A stretch of 64,000 bases of DNA from contig CAWJNP010000087.1 in the NCBI GenBank assembly GCA_963844255.1, forward strand, positions 1 through 64,000, written 5' to 3'. The position numbers and the translations under genes were made by a program. This DNA is from SZAS-79 sp963844255. Its GTDB lineage: Bacteria; Pseudomonadota; Gammaproteobacteria; Burkholderiales; SG8-39. Position 1 is the stretch's first letter; each line of letters opens with the position of its first letter. Positions 42,448 through 50,923 of the stretch are shown piece after piece. Below the pieces are notes generated by a model that made no database searches, had not been told where the DNA came from, and saw nothing but the letters and a program-made list of their open reading frames with translations.

Positions 42448-44187
42448 GTGAGCGAAGTGGCAGCAAGCGCCACTGGTACGCCTTCCGGCGCGGGCCAGTG
42501 GTGGCGCCACCTCGACAAGTCGGCATGGGTCTGGTTGCTGGCGATCGTGGTACTGGTGTTCCTGGTGGTCAATCCTCTGCTGCGCCTGCTGATCGTCAGT
42601 TTTCAGCAGCCGGACGGCGCCTTTACGCTGGGGAATTACGCCGCCGCCTACAGCCACAAGCGCTATGTCGATGCGCTGCTGAATTCGCTCGTGCTGGGCG
42701 TTTCTGCGGCGAGCCTGTGCGTTGCGTTCGGCGTGCCGCTCGCCTGGGCGATCTCACGCACCGACATGCCCGCCAAGGGTCTGGTGTGGATTTCGATCCT
42801 CGGTACTTTCATCATTCCACCGTACCTTGGGGCAGTCGGCTGGATCCTGCTGGCCGGGCCGAACGCCGGGTGGCTCAACCGGCTGGCAGTTGAACTCTTC
42901 GGCACTCCCAAGGGGCCGTTCAACATCTACTCGATGCCCGGTCTGGTGCTGGTCACCGCGCTGTACAGCTTTCCCTACGTATTCGTGTTCACCAAGTCGG
43001 CCCTGGACCTCGTGTCCTCCGAAATGGAGGATGCCGCCAACATCCTCGGCGCAGGCAACCTGCGCACCACCCTGTCGATCACGCTTCCGCTGGCGATGCC
43101 GGCGATCCTCGGAGCGTTCATCCTGGTATTTCTGGAGGCGATCGCGCTGTTCGGCTCGCCGGCCCTGCTTGCGCTGCCCGGGCGCTTCCATGTGGTGACG
43201 ACGCAGCTCTGGCAGTTCTTCGAGTACCCGCCCAAGGTCGGAGTCGCTGCGGCCTACGCGATGCCGCTGCTCGCCATCACGATCTTCATGTTCTGGGTGC
43301 AGCGCCGAATCACGCATCGCAAGGGTTACGTTTCGCTGACCGGAAAAGGGGGCGAGCGCCGCCCGATCCAGCTCGGCCGCTGGAAATGGCCGATGCTCGG
43401 CTATTGCCTTGCGGTCTGCACGATGTCGTTCTTCATGCCGATGGTGGTGATCTGCCAGGCGGCGCTGGCCAAGGCCTGGGGGCGCGGGTTCTCCCTGGAC
43501 AACCTGACTTTCAAGAACATCTACTTCACGCTGTTCGAGAACACGCTGACCCGCAACGCGACGATCAACACTTTCCTCTATGCCGGCACGGCCTCGCTGA
43601 TCGCAGTATTGCTGGCGCTGTGCATTGCCTACGTCGTGAACCGCGAGCTGGTCGGCAGGAAAGTGGCCAATGTGTTGTCGTTCCTCACCATGGCGCCGTT
43701 CGTGATCCCGGGCATCGTGCTTGCAATCGGCTTCTATGCGGCCTACACGAATCCGCCATTCACGCTGTACGGTACTGCATGGATACTCATCCTCGCCTAC
43801 GCCACGCGCTTCCTGCCGATCGCGTTTTCCAACAGCAATGCGGCGATTCGCAGCATCAACCCAGAACTCGAGGATGCGGTGCGCATCCTCGGAGGCACCC
43901 GCTTCACGGCCATCCGCCGTGTCGTGGCGCCGCTTCTGAAGCGAAGCCTTGCCGGTGCATTCATCCTCGTGTTCATTCCCGGCACACGCGAACTCAGTGC
44001 CGCGATTTTCCTGTATTCGATCAATACCCAGGTACTTTCGGTGCTCCTGTTCGACAAGAGCGACGAGGGCAATTTCGAGATGCTGGCCGCGATCGGGCTG
44101 GTGCTCGTGTTCATCACTGTCGTTCTGATCCTGATCGGCTTTCGCCTGATGGGTCGCGACTTCATGCTCCGGAGGACCGCTGCGTGA
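42448..44187 (+). CDS. ABC transporter permease, fused two-domain FbpB-like
   Basis: 579 residues with two homologous permease halves, each of about six helices and an EAA-type loop: EMEDAANILGAGNLRTTLSI in the first and ELEDAVRILGGTRFTAIRRV in the second. This fused arrangement is typical of FbpB/SfuB-type importers. GTG start 3 bp after the binding-protein stop; the end overlaps the ATPase start by 4 bp. Confidence 0.92.
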   Translation: MSEVAASATGTPSGAGQWWRHLDKSAWVWLLAIVVLVFLVVNPLLRLLIVSFQQPDGAFTLGNYAAAYSHKRYVDALLNSLVLGVSAASLCVAFGVPLAWAISRTDMPAKGLVWISILGTFIIPPYLGAVGWILLAGPNAGWLNRLAVELFGTPKGPFNIYSMPGLVLVTALYSFPYVFVFTKSALDLVSSEMEDAANILGAGNLRTTLSITLPLAMPAILGAFILVFLEAIALFGSPALLALPGRFHVVTTQLWQFFEYPPKVGVAAAYAMPLLAITIFMFWVQRRITHRKGYVSLTGKGGERRPIQLGRWKWPMLGYCLAVCTMSFFMPMVVICQAALAKAWGRGFSLDNLTFKNIYFTLFENTLTRNATINTFLYAGTASLIAVLLALCIAYVVNRELVGRKVANVLSFLTMAPFVIPGIVLAIGFYAAYTNPPFTLYGTAWILILAYATRFLPIAFSNSNAAIRSINPELEDAVRILGGTRFTAIRRVVAPLLKRSLAGAFILVFIPGTRELSAAIFLYSINTQVLSVLLFDKSDEGNFEMLAAIGLVLVFITVVLILIGFRLMGRDFMLRRTAA

Positions 44188-45260
44188 GCAAGCTGGTGCT
44201 GCGTAATGTAGGGCGCACGTTCGGCGATTTCACCGCCGTGGAGAATTTCAACCTCACGCTCGGCGAAGGCGAACTGGTCTCCTTGCTCGGCCCCTCCGGC
44301 TGCGGCAAGACGACAACGCTTCGCATGATCGCCGGATTCATGGCGCCCACCTCCGGCACCATCGAGGTGGACGGCGAAGTCGTGTCCTCACCCGGTTCGA
44401 CCCTGCCGCCCGAGAAGCGCCACATGTCGATGATCTTCCAGAGCTACGCGATCTGGCCGAACATGACCGTGGCCGAGAACGTCGGGTTCGGTCTCAAGAT
44501 CCGCAAACTCAAGGACGACGAGATCAGAAAGCGCGTCGACGAGATCCTCGGCGTGGTGCAACTCGGTGCCCTGCGCGACCGCTATCCGGCGGAGCTGAGC
44601 GGCGGACAGCAGCAGCGCGTTGCGCTGGCACGCTCAATCGTCGTCAAGCCTGCGGTGCTGCTGCTCGATGAGCCTTTGTCGAACCTGGATGCGAACCTGC
44701 GCGAGGAGATGCGTTTCGAGATCCGCCGCCTGCACGACGAGTTCAGGATCGCGATGGTCTACGTCACCCACGACCAGGCCGAGGCGATGGTCACCTCGGA
44801 CCGGATCGCGGTGATGAACAAGGGCCGCGTCGAGCAGATCGATGCGCCCTACGCCCTGTACGGCCGGCCGAAGACCCAGTTTGTCGCCGGTTTCATCGGG
44901 CGGACGAACTTTCTCGAAGGCACACTCGAGGGCGAGGCAGTGCAGTTTGGCGGTTTCTCGGTGCCGAAAAGCGCACTGCAGTCCGATGAGGCTCTCCCGA
45001 AAGACGTGCTTGTATCCCTGCGCCCGCAGAGCGTGCATCTGCACAGACAGGATCCGGGCACCGTGGCCGGCAGCATGTGCGTCCGGGGCAGCGTGGAACG
45101 GCGTGCGTATCTGGGCGAATACTGGGACTACCACGTGCGCCTTCCCGGCGTCGCCCAGCCGCTGCGGGTGACGGCCAGGGCGCAGGACGTTTTCGAAATC
45201 GACGCGCCAGTGTGGGCCGCGATCGACACCACGCAACTGACCGTGATCCGGAAGGATTAG
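44184..45260 (+). CDS. ABC transporter ATP-binding protein, FbpC/PotA-like
   Basis: 358 residues from the GTG at 44184 (GGAGGA 7 bp upstream). Walker A GPSGCGKTT, Q-loop FQSYAIWPNMTV, signature LSGGQQQRVALARS, Walker B LLLDEPLSNLD, switch THDQAEAM, and a C-terminal TOBE domain from about residue 240. Powers the importer encoded just upstream. Confidence 0.93.
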   Translation: MSKLVLRNVGRTFGDFTAVENFNLTLGEGELVSLLGPSGCGKTTTLRMIAGFMAPTSGTIEVDGEVVSSPGSTLPPEKRHMSMIFQSYAIWPNMTVAENVGFGLKIRKLKDDEIRKRVDEILGVVQLGALRDRYPAELSGGQQQRVALARSIVVKPAVLLLDEPLSNLDANLREEMRFEIRRLHDEFRIAMVYVTHDQAEAMVTSDRIAVMNKGRVEQIDAPYALYGRPKTQFVAGFIGRTNFLEGTLEGEAVQFGGFSVPKSALQSDEALPKDVLVSLRPQSVHLHRQDPGTVAGSMCVRGSVERRAYLGEYWDYHVRLPGVAQPLRVTARAQDVFEIDAPVWAAIDTTQLTVIRKD

Positions 45261-45264
45261 ACGC

Positions 45265-46479
45265 ATGTCGCTACCGCTCGAAGGCGTGAACGTGCTCGAC
45301 CTCACCAACGTGATGGCAGGTCCCTATTGCAGCATGGTGCTCGGCGACATGGGCGCCGAAGTGATCAAGGTGGAGAACTTTCCTGGCGGGGACACCTCGC
45401 GCAACTTCGAGCCCAAGGTCAACGACGAGTCGTACTGCTTCGCGGTGCTCAACCGCAACAAGAAAAGCATCGCGCTGAACATGAAGGATCCGCGCGGCAA
45501 GGAGATCTTCAACCGTCTGGCTGCGAAAGCGGAAATCATCACCGAGAATTTCCGCCCGGGCGTAGTAAAGAAACTCGGCATCGATTACGCCGCAGTCACG
45601 CAGTTCAATCCCGGCGTGATCTACGCGTCGATGTCCGGCTTCGGACAGACCGGACCGTACGGAAAGAAGGGCGGATTCGACATCATCGCCCAGGGCATGT
45701 CCGGGATCATGATGATGACCGGCGCACCGGGTGGCCGCCCGGCCAAGGTCGGCATCGCGATGAACGACATCGCCAGCGGCGTAACGGCCCTGTACGGCAT
45801 CCTCGGCGCCTATATCGGCAAGCTCAGGACAGGGAAGGGCCAGTATCTGGAGACCTCATTGCTCGAGGCCGGCCTGGCGTGGACGCAGTGGGAGTTCGGC
45901 GCCTACTTCGGATCCGGCGAAGTCCCGACGGCGATCGGCACCCGCCACCGGCGCTCCTCGCCCTATCAGGCGTACCGAACCCTGGACGGCTATGTGACGC
46001 TGGGTGCGAGCAACGACAAGTTGTGGCGGAACTTCTGCACCATGGTCTGCAACAAGCCCGAATGGCTCACCGATCCGCGTTTCGAAACCCTGCCGCTGCG
46101 GATGCAGAACATCGATGTGCTGGAAGCGGAGATCGAAGCGATCCTGACAACAAAGCCGACGGCGCATTGGGTGGAACTGCTCGACGCGGCCGAGGTACCT
46201 GCGGGGCCCGTGTACCGCTACGAGCAGACCTTGAATGACCCCCACGTCAGGGCGCGCAACATGGTCGTCGATATCGATCACCCGATCATCGGTCCCATGA
46301 AGACCCTCGGCCTGCCGATCAAGTCGAGCGGGGACCTCACGGCCATCCGCAAACCCGCACCGTGGCTCGGCCAGCACTCCGAGGACGTGCTGCGCGGCAT
46401 CGGCTATGCCGACGCGGACATCGCCGATCTGTTCGCGGCAAAAGTGGTCTTTGACCGGCAGCGCGCCGGGGCGGGTTGA
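45265..46479 (+). CDS. CaiB/BaiF-family (class III) CoA transferase
   Basis: 404 residues, 4 bp after the ATPase gene. Family blocks: LEGVNVLDLTNVMAGPYCSM, GAEVIKVENFPGGD, NRNKKSIALNMKDPRG, and the catalytic-Asp block GIAMNDIASG (near 168). It transfers CoA between carboxylic acids. Linkage to the importer suggests that the imported compound is a carboxylate activated by CoA transfer; this is inference. Confidence 0.92.
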   Translation: MSLPLEGVNVLDLTNVMAGPYCSMVLGDMGAEVIKVENFPGGDTSRNFEPKVNDESYCFAVLNRNKKSIALNMKDPRGKEIFNRLAAKAEIITENFRPGVVKKLGIDYAAVTQFNPGVIYASMSGFGQTGPYGKKGGFDIIAQGMSGIMMMTGAPGGRPAKVGIAMNDIASGVTALYGILGAYIGKLRTGKGQYLETSLLEAGLAWTQWEFGAYFGSGEVPTAIGTRHRRSSPYQAYRTLDGYVTLGASNDKLWRNFCTMVCNKPEWLTDPRFETLPLRMQNIDVLEAEIEAILTTKPTAHWVELLDAAEVPAGPVYRYEQTLNDPHVRARNMVVDIDHPIIGPMKTLGLPIKSSGDLTAIRKPAPWLGQHSEDVLRGIGYADADIADLFAAKVVFDRQRAGAG

Positions 46480-46483
46480 GGGC

Positions 46484-47033
46484 CTAGGGTCGGCAGGCCA
46501 CCGGCAGCCACTGCTGAGGGATGTCGGTCGCATCAGCACCGGCGATCGTCAGTCCGGCCGGCGTCCTGCCCGGTCCGCAGACCCACGACAAGGGTACCTG
46601 CGGTGCGTCCGCCACATAGCCGGGGCGCAGCGTGAGTTTCCTGCCCCGGATGTTCTTTACGGCAAGATTGCCGTACACCAGCGTAATCACACCGTCCGAA
46701 ACGGTTCCCGAAGTCACCACGTTGCCGATGATCTTTGCGGACTCCGGCAGTCCTGCGCCGGCATTGTCCTTTGGCAGCGCGCCCGTGAGCGCATAGGCAG
46801 CGGACACATTGCGCTGCATGAATGCGGCGAACTCCATGCCTTCCTTCACCTGCTGCTGGATGTTGCGTTCGATGTACAGCGGGATCGTCATCAGCGCGAG
46901 CAGCGCGACAATGCCGAGCACGAACACCATCTCGATCAGCGTGAAGGCCCGGCTGAAACCGGGCCGGCGACCGCCTACAGGCTGAGCGGGTTGCGTGGCG
47001 GTCGCCCTTCGAGGATGTCTTCCATGCGCGCAC
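46484..47033 (-). CDS. Type IV pilin-like (prepilin) protein, one +1 frame break
   Basis: The body (148 residues from 46930) begins inside a pilin N-terminal helix (MVFVLGIVALLALMTIP) and lacks the leader. Removing one C at about 46946-46950 joins it to the frame from GTG 47033 and creates RFQPGFTLIEMVFV, a textbook prepilin cleavage site with Glu5. The C-terminal part has two Cys (WVCGPG, VACRP), as in pilin disulfide loops. It overlaps the 3' end of the SDR gene; the real start is uncertain. No other pilus genes are nearby. Confidence 0.65.
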
Positions 47034-47821
47034 GGATCGCGCCGTTGATGCGCGGATGGGTGAGGATGTAGAAGCGGTCCTGCTTCACCGCTTCGAGCAC
47101 GGCCGCGCCGATGTCATCGGCCGACAGCCGTCCCGAACGCACCGCCTTGCGCAGCATCTCTTCCTTTGCCGCCTGCGCGGCGGATTTTTCCGTTGCCGGA
47201 TTCGCCAGATCCGCCGGCCGGCTGCGCTCCGGGTCGGCAATGCCCGTGGGTACATAGGCCGGGCACAGCACCGAGCAGCCCACCTTCGATCCACGTTCGC
47301 CGAGGTCGTGGTACAGGGTCTCGGTCAGCGCGACCACCGCGTGCTTGGTCACGTTGTACATGGCCGAACCCGGCGGATTGATCAGCCCTGCGACCGACGC
47401 GGTGTTGACGATATGCCCTTCGTCCTGGGCGAGCAGCAGCGGCGTAAACGTACGCACCCCATGGATCACGCCCCAGAGGTTCACGCCGAGGATCCACTGC
47501 CAGTCGGCGAGCGAGTTTTCCCACGCCGGGCCCAGCGGAGAGATGCCCGCGTTGTTGCAAACGACGTGCACGCCGCCGAGCTCGGCCACGACACGCGCGG
47601 CGAGCGCATCGACCTCCGATGCCTTCGATACGTCGGTACGTACGCCGATCGCTCTTGCGCCCAGCGCCGCGAGTTCGGCAACCACGGTGTCCAGGCCCTG
47701 CTGTTCGATGTCGGCGATTGCGACATGCATGCCTTCGCGTGCGAAGTGCAGGGCCATCGCCCGGCCCAGGCCGCTCGATCCGCCCGTGACCACGGCCACC
47801 TTGCCTTCGAGAGTTTTTCAT
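46975..47821 (-). CDS. SDR-family oxidoreductase, one +1 frame break after the start codon
   Basis: The continuous frame starts at 47799 inside the cofactor motif. ATG 47821, which overlaps the upstream hydrolase stop (ATGA), gives MKTLEGKVAVVTGG if one A of the A5 run at 47814-47818 is removed. The rest is a classical SDR: TGGSSGLGRA, NNAGISP, and catalytic YNVTK. About 280 residues, suited to an alcohol or 3-hydroxyacyl dehydrogenase. Part of the fatty-acid operon. Confidence 0.85.
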
Positions 47822-48670
47822 CCGTGCTCCGAGAGCCAGTCAGCCGCGTCCTTCCAGAGCGTATCCCGAAAGGGGTCGCGGAAGAAGCCGAAGTGGCCGA
47901 TGCGCTCGACGCCCAGCGCATCGGGGTGGACTTCGTGAAGCTCGCCCTTCGCGGAGGGATAGAACGCGCGCAGCGCCTCGGCCGCCGCGCGCGGTGCATA
48001 GCCGTCATCCGACGATCCAGACCACGCGCAGCGGGGAGCGAAACGCGGCATAGCGTTCCTCTTCGCCGAGCGCCCCGACGATATAGCCCGGATGCCGGCA
48101 CCAGCGTGCCCATTCGGTGGCGACGCCCGCCGGCAAGGTCCTCGCCTTGTCCCAGACCGGCGCGCCGGGAAGTAACCAAGGATGCCCGACAGCGCCGGGC
48201 AGCACCGCGTGCGTCGCGAGCCACATGCCGGCGCGACCGATCGCCCGACCAGTGGCGCCAGTAGCCGCTTTGCGAAGCCACCGCCAGCGCGCAGGCGTAG
48301 CGCTCGGTACCCGGCACGAGGGCGAGGCATTGCCCGCCGAAACTGTGGCCCACGACCGAACACACGCATGCCCGGTGCTTCGCTGCTGCAGGTACGCGAG
48401 CGCACCGGCGGCATCCAGCGCTGCCCAGTCGCGCATGCGTGCTTCGAACCCGGCAAGGTGCGGTGGCCGCGATTCCCCGATGCCGCGGTAGTCGAAGGTC
48501 AGGACGGTGAAGCCGCGCCCGGCCAGGTACGCCGCGAACTTCGCGTAGTACCCCTGCCGCACTCCGGCGGCGGCATGGACCACAACGGCTGCCGTGTTCG
48601 CTGCCTGCGGGCGGTAGAGGGTCGCGCCGAGTGAATAGCCATCCAGCGCGGGAAAGCGAACCGGCTGCAT
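47818..48670 (-). pseudogene. Alpha/beta hydrolase, four +1 frame breaks
   Basis: ATG 48670 starts FPALDGYSLGATLYRP, with HAAAGVRQGYYAKFA and FDYRGIGES. Removing single bases near 48376, 48357, 48245 and 48016 yields one protein of about 282 residues with the nucleophile elbow GMRVFVVGHSFGGQ, then GMWLATHAVLPG, DDGYAPRAAAEAL and HFGFFRD (catalytic Asp and His regions). The form matches the predicted hydrolases of COG4757. Intact coding between breaks and coupling to the next gene point to sequencing insertions. Confidence 0.75.
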
Positions 48671-48696
48671 TACCTGGATGGCACCAATGCGCCGGC

Positions 48697-49110
48697 CTAT
48701 TCTTTAACTATCGCGCGGGGTTGCCCGCCTGGATCGATGGCTACGTAGGTCAGCGTCGCTTCGGTGACTTTGACCACCTTGGGATCCGAGGGACGTCGCT
48801 CCGCAAATACCTCGACGTTGACCGTGACCGAAGTCCTGCCCACGCGCACGAGGTCTGCGTAGAAGGACACCAGGTCGCCGATCTGCACCGGTTGCTTGAA
48901 AACGAACGAGTTCACCGCCACCGTCGCGACGCGTCCGCGGGCCACGCCCCCGGCGACGATGCCGCCCGCGATGTCCACCTGCGACATGATCCAGCCGCCG
49001 AAGATGTCGCCGTTGTGGTTTGCGTCCGCAGGCATGGGCACGACCCGCAGGGTGGCGTGCTTGCCTTCGGGAAGCGCGAGGTTCTCTGGCTGGTGGGAGG
49101 CCTTGCCCAC
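48697..49110 (-). CDS. Acyl-CoA thioesterase, YciA-like hotdog fold
   Basis: 137 residues. NHNGDIFGGWIMSQVD is the hotdog active-site signature of YciA/BACH-type thioesterases, followed by AVNSFVFKQPVQIGD. Hydrolyses acyl-CoA to free acid and CoA, likely balancing CoA pools during beta-oxidation. Lies 24 bp after the synthetase stop. Confidence 0.9.
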   Translation of the reverse strand: MGKASHQPENLALPEGKHATLRVVPMPADANHNGDIFGGWIMSQVDIAGGIVAGGVARGRVATVAVNSFVFKQPVQIGDLVSFYADLVRVGRTSVTVNVEVFAERRPSDPKVVKVTEATLTYVAIDPGGQPRAIVKE

Positions 49111-49134
49111 TTCAGTGTCCTTCGTACAAGCGAC

Positions 49135-50909
49135 TCAAGCGGCTGCGGCGCTGTGCGCGAGGACCTGTACACGCTTGACCTTGAGCGTCGGCGTGAGCAG
49201 GCCGTTCTCCACGCTCCACGGTTCGACCGACAAGCGCCGCGCGTCGGATCTGCGCATAGCCGGGAAACGTGCGCATGCGCTCACCAATGCGCTCGAGCAC
49301 CAGCTTCTCCGCCTCGGGCGATGCCAGGGCCCCGGCATCGATGTTCGCTTCCTGCGCGAGGGCCTGCCAGCGCTCGGCGTTCAGCACCACCAGCGCAGAC
49401 AGGTAGGCCTTGCCTTCGCCGACCACCATGACCTGCTCGAACAGGCTGTCGCCGAGGATCGCCTCCTCGATGTCGCCGGGCGGCATCTTCTCGCCGTTGG
49501 CCAGTACCACGATGTCCTTGATCCGCCCTGTAAGGAACACGTAGCCGCTTCTCGTCGATGCGCGCGACGTCGCCGGTGTGCAGCCAGCCGTCCTCGAGCG
49601 TCGCGGCGGTCGCTTCGGGATTGTTCCAGTAGCCCATCATCACGTTCGGCCCGCGCGCGAGCAGCTCGCCGTTGTCGGCGATCCGGATTTCCACGTTCTG
49701 GATCACCTTGCCCACCGAGCCGGGCAGGTTGTCGTCGTTGCTGTTGGCCGTGATCACCGGACTGGATTCGGTCATCCCGTAGCCTTGCAACAGCGGCAGT
49801 CCGAGGCCGATGAAGATGCGCATGATGTCCGGCGCGAGCGCCGCGCCTCCGGCGCCAGCCGAGCGCAGCCGGCCGCCGAAGTTTGACAAGGACCTTGTCA
49901 GCGACCAGACGCTTGAGGATCGGCCAGAGCAGGAAGGACGGCTTCCACGGTCCGCGGCCCTGCGCGTGCTCGAAGCGGGCGTTGCCGATCTCAACTGTGC
50001 GATAGAAGAGTTTCCTCTTTCCTTCGGGGGCTTCGTCGAGTTTCGCGCTTTACGGCCGCCCAGACGCGCTCATAGATCCGCGGCACCGCATGGAAAACCG
50101 TGGGACGTACGGTCTGCAGGTCTTCGCCGAGCAGCGGGATCGAACGCGCGTAGGTGGTCTTGAACCCCACCATGATCCCCATGTAGTAACCCGACGTTGC
50201 GCTCGAACACGTGAGAGAGCGGCAGGAAGGAAAGAAATTCGTCGTCCTCGGAGACTTCGCTGCGTACCAGCGCATCCCGGCAGTTGGAAAGCAGATTGTC
50301 GTGCGAGAGCATCACGCCCTTCGGACGGCCTGTCGTGCCGCTGGTGTAGATGATCGAAGCAAGCCGTGAGGCATCGTCGGAGACGTGCCGGTTGGCACCG
50401 GTCTCGGGCAGCCACTCCGCGACGCTCTTTACGCGCGGGTCCTCAAACGGCGCGCCGGAGGGATTCAGGACGAGGATGCGCTCCACCCCGGGCAGGTCGA
50501 GCTTCAGGGCGCGGAACTGCATCCACTGTTCCTGGGTATCGAACAGCACGAGTCTGGCGCCGCAGTTGGCGAGGATGTAGGCGACGTTGTCCGGGCGATC
50601 GACCGTATAGAGCGGGACCACGACCAGCCCCTCTCCATAGGCTGCCTGGTCGAACATCACCCACTCCGGGGAATTCCTCTGCATCAGCGCGACGCGATCG
50701 CCGGGTTTCAGTCCGTCGGCGGAAAAGCCGGCCTGCCAGCGGCCGGTCGCCGCGTACATTTCACCCCAGGTCCGGGTGCGCCAGCGGCCGGTGTTCGGGT
50801 TGAAGTCGGTATAGGCGGCACGTCCGGCCGAGCGCTTTGCGCGTTCGCGGAACAGGCCGTCCAGGGTTTTCGCGTCCTCGTAACGGATCCGGCCTGTCTC
50901 TGCCTGCAT
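49135..50909 (-). pseudogene. Long-chain acyl-CoA synthetase (FadD15-like), five +1 frame breaks
   Basis: ATG 50909. AMP-binding motif IIYTSGTTGRPKGVMLSH, then SHVFERNVG, PTVFHAVPRIYERV, LLQGYGMTESSPVI, DGWLHTGDVARIDEKGY and GRIKDIVVLANGEKMPP. The frame must be reset by deleting single bases near 50191, 50044, 49878, 49547 and 49240; the last segment ends VENGLLTPTLKVKR and stops at 49135. The total of about 590 residues is the normal size. It would activate fatty acids to acyl-CoA for the FadE/FadI/FadJ enzymes of this operon. Probably a real gene with sequence errors. Confidence 0.82.
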
Positions 50910-50923
50910 GCTCGTCTCCCGCG

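Noticed and set aside
43386..44183. Long frame upstream of the ABC ATPase
   Set aside because: It is the shadow of the permease gene; the ATPase starts at the GTG at 44184 with a ribosome site.
39319..50192. Programmed +1 frameshifting as a recoding system
   Set aside because: The 16 sites share no slippery codon, stop-codon or stimulator pattern, and occur in unrelated genes in two patches; insertion errors explain them better.
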